A model generated the notes under the pieces. It ran no database searches, was not told the origin of the DNA, and saw only the letters and a list, made by a program, of their open reading frames with translations. Source: Adlercreutzia shanghongiae (lineage in GTDB: Bacteria > Actinomycetota > Coriobacteriia > Coriobacteriales > Eggerthellaceae). From it: a stretch of DNA of 64,000 nt. The stretch covers positions 124,001-188,000 of the forward strand of contig NZ_JAYMFI010000007.1 of the NCBI RefSeq assembly GCF_035830635.1. Direction: 5' to 3'. The position numbers were made by a program, and so were the translations under genes. The first letter of the stretch is position 1. Every line of letters starts with the position of its first letter. Positions 16,731 to 24,663 of the stretch are shown here, piece by piece.

Positions 16731-18037
16731 TAGTGGTTCTCCCCTCTCAGGTCGATGACGCGCTTGGCCTTGCCCTCGGACCGCGCGATGGTCTTGGGCT
16801 CGACGAACTTGATGTCGACGGCCACCTGCAGGTTGCTCTTGAGCGCCGCAGCGAGGCGGCCGCGCAGATCCTCGAGCACGCGCACCTCGTCGATGGGGAA
16901 CTCGGGCTCGGTTTCCACCTGAAGCTCCACATGATCGAGCGGGCCGCGTGTGGTGAGAACGATCTGGTACTGGGTGGCGATTTCCGGGAACTCGGTGATG
17001 ACCTGCTCGATCTGAGACGGGAACACGTTCACGCCGCGGATGATGAGCATGTCGTCGGTGCGGCCCAGAAGGCGCCCGATCTTGCGATGGGTGCGCCCGC
17101 ATGGGCACATCTCGGCATTGATGCTGGTGACGTCGCGGGTGCGGTAGCGGATCATAGGCGAGCACTCGCGCGTGAGCGTCGTAATGACGAGCTCTCCCAC
17201 CTCGCCGTCCGGGAGCACTTCCAGCGTCTCGGGGTCGATGATCTCGCAGTAGAACTGGTCCTCGGCGATATGCAGGCCGCCGCGCTCCGCGCATTCCATG
17301 GCCACGCCGGGGCCCATGATCTCGGAGAGGCCGTACACGTCGCAGTACTGGATGCCGAGCTTGTCGGCAATCTCCTGGCGCATGTTCTCGGAGCAGGGCT
17401 CGGCGCCGAAGATACCGCCGGAGATTTGGAAGTCGGATGCGGGGTTGTAGCCCATCTCGATGGCCGTATCGGCGATGAGCAGGGCGTAGGAGGGCGTGCA
17501 GGCGAGGATGTCGGTCTTGCAATCCTTGAGCATCTGTACCTGGCGCTTGGTGTTGCCCGACGAGGTGGGGATGACCGTGCAGCCTATGGCCTCGCCGCCG
17601 GCATGGGCACCCAGACCGCCGGTGAACAGGCCGTAGCCGTAGGAAACCTGAATGGTGGACTCGTTCGAGCCGCCCACCATGGCGATGCCGCGCGCGAAGC
17701 AATCGCCCCAGTTCTTCAGGTCTTCGGCGGTATGGCCCACCACCGTAGCCTGGCCCGTGGTGCCCGAAGAGGCATGGATGCGGGCCACGTCGGCGTTCTC
17801 GCGGGCGAACATGCCGAACGGATAGTTGTCGCGCATGTCCTGCTTCACGACGAAGGGGAACTTCGAGAGGTCATCAAGGCTCTGCAGATCATCCGGCGTC
17901 ACGCCCGCCTCATCGAAGCGCTCGCGGTACAGCGGCACGTTCTCGTAGGCGTTGCGCAGCGATTCGCGCATGCGCTCGAGCTGAAGCTCGCGCAGCTCCT
18001 CGCGGGGCATCGTCTCAATCTCCGGTTGGAAGTACAC
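16730..18037 (-). CDS. paaK: phenylacetate-CoA ligase family protein (copy 2)
   Basis: 435-residue paralogue of the ligase at 10128-11513. Motifs: HASSGTTGQATVVGHT, IPTSSGNTKRQVQM, CTPSYALLI, IFGAEPCSENM, DVYGLSEIMGPG and IRYRTRDVTS. The start is GTG at 18037 with AAGGAGGAGG just upstream. The two copies differ in the residues after the glycine loop and around the acyl pocket, so their arylacetate preferences may differ (inference). The start overlaps the end of the vanW gene by 23 bases. Confidence 0.9.
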   Translation of the reverse strand: MYFQPEIETMPREELRELQLERMRESLRNAYENVPLYRERFDEAGVTPDDLQSLDDLSKFPFVVKQDMRDNYPFGMFARENADVARIHASSGTTGQATVVGHTAEDLKNWGDCFARGIAMVGGSNESTIQVSYGYGLFTGGLGAHAGGEAIGCTVIPTSSGNTKRQVQMLKDCKTDILACTPSYALLIADTAIEMGYNPASDFQISGGIFGAEPCSENMRQEIADKLGIQYCDVYGLSEIMGPGVAMECAERGGLHIAEDQFYCEIIDPETLEVLPDGEVGELVITTLTRECSPMIRYRTRDVTSINAEMCPCGRTHRKIGRLLGRTDDMLIIRGVNVFPSQIEQVITEFPEIATQYQIVLTTRGPLDHVELQVETEPEFPIDEVRVLEDLRGRLAAALKSNLQVAVDIKFVEPKTIARSEGKAKRVIDLRGENH

Positions 18038-20303
18038 GGTCCTCCTCCTTTTCCTTCTCTTCCTCGTTTGCGGTCGGTGTGTTCGGCCCCACGACGGTCA
18101 CCTCGTCGATCGGGGCGTAATGCGAAGCGAAGTCCTCTTCGTGGAGCACGTTGCCCGCCCGGTCGCGCACCACGCGGTGCACCGTGACCGAACGGCCGTC
18201 GGCTCCGGCGGTTTTGACGTAGCGCGTGCCCTCGGGCTCGCTTTCGTCCACCTTCGTGCGCTTCTTGAAGGGCTCGCCGGCTTCCCAATCCCCGGTCTGC
18301 GTGGAGACCACGTAGCCCGGATCGATACCGTACAGTGTAACGGTTAGGGTGGAGTCGGTGTAGCGCGAGCGCACCAAAACATCTGAAGTGCCGTCATTTA
18401 CCCACGTGAGGTCAAGATCGGGAAACGCGATGGCGGCATCGCGTCCCGTGGGGTAGCTGGAGATGTACAGCGAGTGGTTGCGACGCTCGGTCACCGGGTA
18501 TCCCGCCTCATACACGGCGTTAAATACCGTGGTGGCCACCTGGCAGATGCCGCCGCCTATGGCGTCGTCGTACTCGCCATTGATGATGGCATGGGCCGCC
18601 TGGAAGCCGGACTCTTCGCTGGCCTCGCCCACCGTGGCGTTGAAGGACCACTCTCCCCCGTTCGCCGGCACAATAGAATCGTTCAGAAGATCGGCGGCCC
18701 TATGGATGTTGTGGCGGCGGTTGGCCGTGGAGGGACTGTCGTTGTACTCGGTCGTGAACGATGATATCTGGCCGATAAGGCCGATCTCGAGGGCCTTATC
18801 GAACGTGACGCGCGCCGGAGCAGCGCCCCACTCAACGGCAATGGCCGGCGGCGTGTCGCCTGTCGCGCTCGCATCGAACAGCGCCTCGTCGAGTTCGGCG
18901 ACGGCCGCGGCCGTATGCGGGTAGCGCGAGCCGTCGGCCGCGCTCACCCAAATCTCGCCGGCGTCGGCCGCGAAGCTCACCGTGGCGGCGGAGGTGTACC
19001 CGGCGTTTCGGATAAGGGCGAGAACGTCCGCCGAGGCCTCCACCTCATCAAGATAGGGAACAAGGTCCGCCTGCTCGCCCTCCCCTTCGATGCGCGTGCG
19101 CACCCACGGGCCGATCTCGGCGGCGTCAAGGCTCCATTCCGCTTGCTCGAAGGTGAAGGTGCATCCCCGGTCAAGAGCCGCCTGCACCGTCGCGGCCACC
19201 TGCTCGGCCCTCTCCTTGCCGATGCGGACCGAGGCCTGCTCGGGATGGGCGACGAACTGCACGTCGGCAGAGGCGGGCCCGAGGAACCCCTCGGAAAGCT
19301 GGTCGGCCACTGCCTGCCGGTCCACCGCCGTTCCATCATGGCCCTCGGTCACCGTGACGGCCCCCTCCTCGATGGCGATGCCGAAATCGACGCGCGGGTC
19401 TCCCACCGACTCGTCGATGGAAGCGCAGAGCGCCTCGAGAGCCTCCTCGTCTAAATCGACATGGACGGGCACGACGCAGCCGTCGCGGGAGGCGCCCAGG
19501 CGCTCGGGCAGACCGCCCTCCCGACCGACGGCAAAGGCCTGCGAGACCAGCTCGCTCACGGGAACCTCGGCGCCCAAAGTGCCCGCCTCGGCCACCCAGA
19601 GCTGCTTGTTGGCACGAGCCTCCTCGATGGAGAGCTGCTCGGCCTGGGCGTCCTCTTCAGCCAGAGCCATGTCGGTATCGAGCGTGCTGCGCGCCTGGTC
19701 GCTGGCGAAGATGAACGCGCGGCCCTCGTCGACGCGCGGGTTGTAGAACGCGCTCACGGCGCGGCGGGCCTCCTCCTCGGTCATGCCCGAGACATCCACC
19801 TCGCCCACCGATACTCCTGCATAAATGCGGGCGCCGTTAACGGCGCCGTCGATGACCCACGCGCCCCCTATCACGGCAAGCAGCAGCGCCAGAGCCGCAA
19901 GGCCGAGCTTGGGGCCGCGGCCGCGCTTCTTCTCCGTTTCGGCCGACGGGAAGCGAGAGGACCTCGCCCGGGACGACGCGGCCGATGGCGCGGTTCTCGG
20001 CGAAGAGGCGGCGTGCGTCGTCGGGCGCTTGGCCGCTGAGGGCCGCGAGGGCGTCTGCGAGACAGAGCGCGCCCGGGACACCGCCGCGGAACGAGAGCTC
20101 TTCCGGGCGGAGCCGCCCGCCGATGCGACAGTGGGCTTTTTCTGAGAGGAAGGTCCGGCGGAAGCGGCGCGCGCCGCAGGTTTCTTCTGGACCGCCGGGC
20201 GCTTCGAGCGGTTGGAGGGCATGGCGATGCGCTTCTCGGCCCGGGCTCTCGCCCGGCGCTCCTCCGTGCTCGGCCTCTCCCCTGCGGGCTTACGCGGCGC
20301 CAT
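18015..20303 (-). CDS. VanW-family peptidoglycan-binding membrane protein
   Basis: 762 residues from the ATG at 20303. The first ~130 are very rich in Lys, Arg, Ala and Ser (cytoplasmic, disordered). A membrane helix (GLAALALLLAVIGGAWVI) follows, then two putative peptidoglycan-binding-4 repeats. The VanW domain comes last: NRRHNIHRAADLLND, NGGEWSFNATVG, GGGICQVATTVFNAV and RNHSLYISSYPTGRDA. The tail looks like a G5 domain. Such proteins act at the cell wall but their chemistry is not established. It overlaps pgsA by 14 bases upstream and paaK copy 2 by 23 bases downstream, so all are on one transcript. Confidence 0.88.
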   Translation of the reverse strand: MAPRKPAGERPSTEERRARARAEKRIAMPSNRSKRPAVQKKPAARAASAGPSSQKKPTVASAGGSARKSSRSAAVSRARSVSQTPSRPSAAKRPTTHAASSPRTAPSAASSRARSSRFPSAETEKKRGRGPKLGLAALALLLAVIGGAWVIDGAVNGARIYAGVSVGEVDVSGMTEEEARRAVSAFYNPRVDEGRAFIFASDQARSTLDTDMALAEEDAQAEQLSIEEARANKQLWVAEAGTLGAEVPVSELVSQAFAVGREGGLPERLGASRDGCVVPVHVDLDEEALEALCASIDESVGDPRVDFGIAIEEGAVTVTEGHDGTAVDRQAVADQLSEGFLGPASADVQFVAHPEQASVRIGKERAEQVAATVQAALDRGCTFTFEQAEWSLDAAEIGPWVRTRIEGEGEQADLVPYLDEVEASADVLALIRNAGYTSAATVSFAADAGEIWVSAADGSRYPHTAAAVAELDEALFDASATGDTPPAIAVEWGAAPARVTFDKALEIGLIGQISSFTTEYNDSPSTANRRHNIHRAADLLNDSIVPANGGEWSFNATVGEASEESGFQAAHAIINGEYDDAIGGGICQVATTVFNAVYEAGYPVTERRNHSLYISSYPTGRDAAIAFPDLDLTWVNDGTSDVLVRSRYTDSTLTVTLYGIDPGYVVSTQTGDWEAGEPFKKRTKVDESEPEGTRYVKTAGADGRSVTVHRVVRDRAGNVLHEEDFASHYAPIDEVTVVGPNTPTANEEEKEKEEDRVLPTGD

Positions 20304-20976
20304 GGGTCTGCGAATCCTCCGAAGAGGCCCTACGCTCGCGGGCAAGCTCGGCCGCGAGGGCCCGAGCCGCCGTCACCGAATAGTACACCGTGACGCCCAG
20401 GGACAGAACAAGGCCCGCATAGACAAACCAAATGCCCCAAGAAACGTCGGCTCCGTTGAAGCCGGGCAGCCAGGAGAGGTCGCACCAGCCAAGGCCGGGA
20501 ATGAGCGGGCAGTTCAACAGCAGGCCCGCGAAGCCGACGAACAGAAACGTTGTGGCGAACTTGCCGGGATAGACGACCGGCACGCGAAGGTGGTAGCGGG
20601 ACAAAAGCCAAGCCCCGCCGATGAGCAGATAGGCGTCGCGCAGCACCACGAGCACGATGACCCACAAAGGGATGCGGCCGACGAGAAACACGCCGAGCAC
20701 GCCGGTGACCATGAGGATGCGATCGACCGCCGGGTCGAGGATCTGACCGAGCCTCGACACCGTATGGGTGCGGCGCGCCAGCTGGCCGTCGATGAAATCG
20801 CTGGCCGCAGCCGCGGCGAACACGAGCGTGGCGGCGAGATTGCAGCCCGCAAGCAGCAGCCACAAATAGACCGGCACCAGCAACAGGCGCACGAAGGACA
20901 CGACGTTGGCCGCCGTGAATATCTCGCTTGTCACCTGCTCGGTGGCCGTCTGCTTTTCCCGCTGCTCGTCTGCCAT
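20290..20976 (-). CDS. pgsA: CDP-alcohol phosphatidyltransferase (PgsA-like)
   Basis: 228-residue membrane enzyme with the full CDP-alcohol transferase signature DGxxAR-x8-GxxxDxxxD in FIDGQLARRTHTVSRLGQIL followed by DPAVD, and several hydrophobic helices. The most likely product is phosphatidylglycerophosphate from CDP-diacylglycerol and glycerol-3-phosphate, but other alcohols cannot be excluded. It is the first gene of the leftward string that runs to gluQ. A terminator for the upstream hydrogenase operon lies just before it. Confidence 0.88.
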   Translation of the reverse strand: MADEQREKQTATEQVTSEIFTAANVVSFVRLLLVPVYLWLLLAGCNLAATLVFAAAAASDFIDGQLARRTHTVSRLGQILDPAVDRILMVTGVLGVFLVGRIPLWVIVLVVLRDAYLLIGGAWLLSRYHLRVPVVYPGKFATTFLFVGFAGLLLNCPLIPGLGWCDLSWLPGFNGADVSWGIWFVYAGLVLSLGVTVYYSVTAARALAAELARERRASSEDSQTHGAA

Positions 20977-20999
20977 GAGCCAGCCAGCTCCTTCTCTAC

Positions 21000-21026
21000 A
21001 AAAACCGGACCCCCGCAGGGGTCCGG
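21000..21026 (-). terminator. terminator of the ech operon
   Basis: CCGGACCCC at 21005-21013 pairs with GGGGTCCGG at 21018-21026 around CGCA. Read leftwards, the stem is followed by TTTTTG. It lies between the last hydrogenase gene and pgsA and should stop ech transcription. Confidence 0.9.
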
Positions 21027-21109
21027 CATCTTACGCCAATATCGGCACATTTTACCAGAGGCGCGGGCCCTTCGCCGACTCACCACGAAACTTAACGGCC
21101 CGTCAAGTC

Positions 21110-21475
21110 TTACGATTCCGTCACTGCGGCCTTCGGGTCGGGAACCTGCAGCACGCGACAGGTCTTCGCCGTAGCGATCGGCGTATAGGACGGCTCCATC
21201 GCCAGGCATTTCTTCGGGCACAGGCGCACGCAGGTGCCGCACTGCACGCAGCGGAACGGGTCGATGGACCAGGTGCGCTCTTTCTTCTCGACGACGATGG
21301 CGTCGGCCGGGCAGCTCTTCTGGCAAATGCCGCAGAGGATGCACTGGCTCACCTCGTTTTCCACATGACCCTTAAGGCCGGCCGGGGCCGGCTTGGTCTC
21401 GAAGGGATACAGCACGGTCTCGGGTTTCTTGAACAGCGATCCGAGGGTCATGCCCCCCAGTTTAAAGCTTCCCAT
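21110..21475 (-). CDS. echF: Ech hydrogenase ferredoxin-like subunit EchF
   Basis: 121-residue NuoI/EchF-type iron-sulfur subunit with two [4Fe-4S] motifs, CILCGICQKSCP and CVQCGTCVRLCP. It would pass electrons from ferredoxin to the small subunit. It is the last of six genes in the order echABCDEF, 6 bases after echE. Length is typical. Confidence 0.9.
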   Translation of the reverse strand: MGSFKLGGMTLGSLFKKPETVLYPFETKPAPAGLKGHVENEVSQCILCGICQKSCPADAIVVEKKERTWSIDPFRCVQCGTCVRLCPKKCLAMEPSYTPIATAKTCRVLQVPDPKAAVTES

Positions 21476-21481
21476 GGTCGC

Positions 21482-22570
21482 CTACCTTTCCGTGCAGCTG
21501 ATGCAGGGGTCGATGGTCAGGATGATCATGTTCACGTCGGCCAAGTCGCAGCCCTTGAGCGCCACGGTCATGCCGGCGAGGTTCTGCGAGGTTGGCGTGC
21601 GGATGCGCATGCGCTCCAGGTTCTTGGAGCCGTTGCCGCGCGCGTAGTAGTAGCACTCGCCGCGAGGCTGCTCGAGCACGTTGGAGGCCTGGGCGCCGTC
21701 AGCGGGAGCCCCCTTCACGGCCACCTCGATGTCGCCGGCGGGCATCTTGGCCGCCAGCTCCTTGATGATCTCGATCGACTGGAGCACCTCCAGGCAGCGC
21801 ACCTTCACGCGGGCGTAGCAGTCGCCCTCGGTGGCCACGATGGGCTCGAAGTCGGACAGATCGCCGTAGGCGCCCTTCCCGAAGGAGCGCACGTCGTAGG
21901 GCAGGTTGGAGGCACGGGCGAACGGACCCACCATGGACAGCGCCCGAGCATCCTCGGTGGAGAGGTAGCCCACGCCCACGGTGCGGTTCTTCACCGAGGT
22001 ATCGGTGAGCAGGGTGTTCATGATCTTGGTGTAGTCGTCCTTGATGCCATCGAGCACCGAGATGATCTCGGCCATCTGGGTGGCGTCGATGTCGCGGACC
22101 ACGCCGCCCACCTTCACGACCGACAGGATGACGCGGCCGCCGGTGGTCTTCTCGAACAGGTCGAGCACGCGCTCACGCAAACGCCAGCAGTGCATGAACA
22201 TGCTCTCGAAGCCGAAGGCGTCGGCGGCAAGGCCCAGCCACAGGAGGTGCGAGTGCACACGGGACAGCTCGTGCCATATGATGCGCAGGTACTCGGCGCG
22301 CTTGGGGATCTCCACGCCCATGAGCGACTCCACCGTCTCGGCGTAGCCGATGGAGTGCCCCGTAGCGCAGATGCCGCAGATACGCTCGGCGATGTAGATG
22401 AACTGGTTGTAGTCGCGGGTCTCCACGAGCTTCTCCAGGCCGCGGTGCACGAACCCGATCTGCGGGAGCACGTCCACCACGGTCTCGTCCTGCACCACCA
22501 GATCGAGGTGCAGAGGCTCCGGCAGCACGGGGTGCTGCGGGCCGAAGGGAATGACGGTCGCCTTGCCCAT
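21482..22570 (-). CDS. echE: Ech [NiFe] hydrogenase large subunit EchE
   Basis: 362-residue group 4 [NiFe]-hydrogenase catalytic subunit. The four nickel ligands are present: RICGICATGHS (Cys65, Cys68) and DPCISCTER (Cys356, Cys359). This distinguishes it from the NuoD subunit of complex I, which lacks them. The reading frame stops directly after TER, so there is no C-terminal extension to be removed by a maturation endopeptidase. It catalyses H+ reduction or H2 oxidation coupled to ferredoxin and, through EchA/B, ion translocation. Confidence 0.93.
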   Translation of the reverse strand: MGKATVIPFGPQHPVLPEPLHLDLVVQDETVVDVLPQIGFVHRGLEKLVETRDYNQFIYIAERICGICATGHSIGYAETVESLMGVEIPKRAEYLRIIWHELSRVHSHLLWLGLAADAFGFESMFMHCWRLRERVLDLFEKTTGGRVILSVVKVGGVVRDIDATQMAEIISVLDGIKDDYTKIMNTLLTDTSVKNRTVGVGYLSTEDARALSMVGPFARASNLPYDVRSFGKGAYGDLSDFEPIVATEGDCYARVKVRCLEVLQSIEIIKELAAKMPAGDIEVAVKGAPADGAQASNVLEQPRGECYYYARGNGSKNLERMRIRTPTSQNLAGMTVALKGCDLADVNMIILTIDPCISCTER

Positions 22571-22571
22571 G

Positions 22572-23318
22572 CTACTCCCCCTTCCCTTCCGTCTTCTGGG
22601 CCTTCTTGGCCTTGGCCTCCAGGGCGGCGCGCACCTTGGCGGCCTTCTCGGGATCGAGCCCCGCGATCTTCGCCTGGATCTCCTCCTCGGTGGGGCCGAC
22701 CTGCGCCGGCACCTCGGGAGTGGCGGCCTCAGAGGCCTGCGCGGCGGCAGCGGCCTTTTTGGCCTTGGCCTCCATAGCCGCCCGCACCTTCGCCGCCTTC
22801 TCCGGATCGAGACCGGCTATCTTGGCCTGGATCTCCTCCTCGGTGGGGCCGGCGGCGGGCGCTGCCGGGGCCGCGTTCTCGGTCGCGGGAGCCTTGGCGG
22901 CCGCTTCCTTGGCGGCCTTGGCCGCGGCAATCTTCTTCGCCTTCTCGCGGGCGGCCAGCTGCTCGGGGCTCACCACGGTCATGGGGGCCTTCTCCGCCAG
23001 CTGGTAGAACATGCCGCCGAAGTCGATGGCGATGTTCTCGATGTCCACGCCGTACAGGTCGTGGATCTCGTTCTCGCAGACGAATGCCTCCAGGAACAGA
23101 TCGGTAATGGAAGGCACCACGTCGTCGGCGCCCACGGCCTTCACCGTGTCGTTCTCGAGCAGGCCCTCCTTCATGTAGGAGTACACCAAATCCACGCCGT
23201 CCTCGGTGTTCACCGCCAGGATCTGCACGTAGCGCCAGCCGTCGGCGGCGCGAGCGGCGGCCAGCTCGTGCACATCGGCGAGGGCCACCTCGTTGAACAC
23301 TTGGCTGAACTTATCCAT
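22572..23318 (-). CDS. echD: Ech hydrogenase subunit EchD with duplicated C-terminal segment
   Basis: 248 residues. The first ~115 form the NuoC/EchD domain (CENEIHDLYGVDIE). Beyond residue 120 it has an unusual Ala/Lys/Glu-rich extension holding two nearly identical 33-residue repeats (157-189 and 208-240), each starting GPTEEEIQAKIAGLDPEKAA and predicted helical. Ordinary EchD proteins end near residue 120. The extension is charged and probably cytoplasmic; its job is unknown. The gene ends 1 base before echE. Confidence 0.9.
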   Translation of the reverse strand: MDKFSQVFNEVALADVHELAAARAADGWRYVQILAVNTEDGVDLVYSYMKEGLLENDTVKAVGADDVVPSITDLFLEAFVCENEIHDLYGVDIENIAIDFGGMFYQLAEKAPMTVVSPEQLAAREKAKKIAAAKAAKEAAAKAPATENAAPAAPAAGPTEEEIQAKIAGLDPEKAAKVRAAMEAKAKKAAAAAQASEAATPEVPAQVGPTEEEIQAKIAGLDPEKAAKVRAALEAKAKKAQKTEGKGE

Positions 23319-23324
23319 GGGCGC

Positions 23325-23768
23325 TCACGCTCCCTTCCGGGCGGCCTTCATGGCCGCCGATTTCTCGTCGAGGGCGGCCACGCCGGCCACGATGGCGTCG
23401 ATGAGCTGCTCGGGGCGCACGGCGCAGCCCGGGGCGTACACGTCCACCGGGATGGCCGCGTCCACGCCGCCGAGGACGTTGTAGCAGTCGTGGAACACGC
23501 CGCCCGTGCAGGCGCAGATGCCGCAGGCCACGACCACCTTGGGCTCGAGCATCTGGTCGTAGATCTCCTTGATGACGCCGATGTTCTGCTCGTTCACCGA
23601 GCCGGTGACGAGGAAGATGTCGGCGTGCTTGGGGTTGCCGGTGTTGACGACGCCGAAGCGCTCGCCGTCGAAGCCCGGGCACAGCGTCGCCAGAACCTCG
23701 ATGTCGCAGCCGTTGCAGCTGGAGCCGTCGTAGTGGATGACCCAGGGCGATTTTGAAGCGAATGCCAT
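23325..23768 (-). CDS. echC: Ech hydrogenase small subunit EchC
   Basis: 147-residue NuoB/EchC-type small subunit that holds the [4Fe-4S] cluster next to the NiFe site. Cluster cysteines are visible in SSCNGCDIE (18, 21), ACGICACTGG and YAPGCAVRPE. Six bases separate it from echD and 12 from echB. Confidence 0.92.
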   Translation of the reverse strand: MAFASKSPWVIHYDGSSCNGCDIEVLATLCPGFDGERFGVVNTGNPKHADIFLVTGSVNEQNIGVIKEIYDQMLEPKVVVACGICACTGGVFHDCYNVLGGVDAAIPVDVYAPGCAVRPEQLIDAIVAGVAALDEKSAAMKAARKGA

Positions 23769-23780
23769 AGCGGCACCTCC

Positions 23781-24650
23781 TTACAGGAACGCGAGCAGCG
23801 CGATGTTCACGCCGCCGGCCACGAGGGCCACGATCCACGCCGACTTGAACATGAACTGCCACTTGACGCGAGCGAAGTTGTTGTCGATCCACACTTCCAG
23901 GAAGTACACGATAACCACCGCGATGATGGCCACGAGGGCCGATATGGGGCTTCCCCACACGAAGAAGAGCGCGATCCATCCCATGAACAGCACGTTCTCG
24001 CACCAGTGCATGATCTCCACCATACCGAGGGTGGGGCCGCTCATCTCGGTGGTCACGCCGCGCACGAGCTCCTGGTGGGCGTGATGCGACAGCGCGAGGT
24101 CGAAGGGCGACTTGCGCAGCTTGATGGTGAGGATGAACAGCACGCCGAGAAACACCAGGCCGATGCTGCACACGATGGGATGGGGCATCCCCAACACAGC
24201 CGCCACGTCGAAGGAGCCGGTGGCCTGGAAGAAGGCCACGGCCATGAGCAGCACCATGGGCTCGTAGCACATCACCTGCAGCGTCTCGCGGGCGGCGCCC
24301 ACCTCGGCGTAGGGGCTGCGGGTGGAGTAGGCCGCCATGATGAAGAACAGGCTCGAGAGCGTGATGACGAACACGCACAGGAGGAAGTTGCCGCCGGAGA
24401 AGAAGATGCCGCCGGCGAGAAGCGCGAACAGCAGGGCCGCGGCCACATAGACGCGCTCCACGGAGTTCACCGCCACGCGCTCCTTCTCGAAGAGCTTGCG
24501 CACGTCGTAGTAGGGCTGCAGCAGCGGCGGCCCCACGCGACCCTGCATGCGTGCCGACACGATGCGGTCGAGGCCGGCGAGCAGGCAGCCGACCGCCGGC
24601 GCGATGATCGCGAACAGGAGGGTGCCGATGAGCGTCGAAATCAGAGACAT
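23781..24650 (-). CDS. echB: Ech hydrogenase membrane subunit EchB
   Basis: 289-residue NuoH/EchB-type membrane protein with about eight helices. The conserved loops DVRKLFEKE and RSPFDLALSHHAHQELVRG are present. It links the soluble hydrogenase module to the ion-translocating EchA subunit. Confidence 0.92.
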   Translation of the reverse strand: MSLISTLIGTLLFAIIAPAVGCLLAGLDRIVSARMQGRVGPPLLQPYYDVRKLFEKERVAVNSVERVYVAAALLFALLAGGIFFSGGNFLLCVFVITLSSLFFIMAAYSTRSPYAEVGAARETLQVMCYEPMVLLMAVAFFQATGSFDVAAVLGMPHPIVCSIGLVFLGVLFILTIKLRKSPFDLALSHHAHQELVRGVTTEMSGPTLGMVEIMHWCENVLFMGWIALFFVWGSPISALVAIIAVVIVYFLEVWIDNNFARVKWQFMFKSAWIVALVAGGVNIALLAFL

Positions 24651-24663
24651 TGCACGCTCCTTT

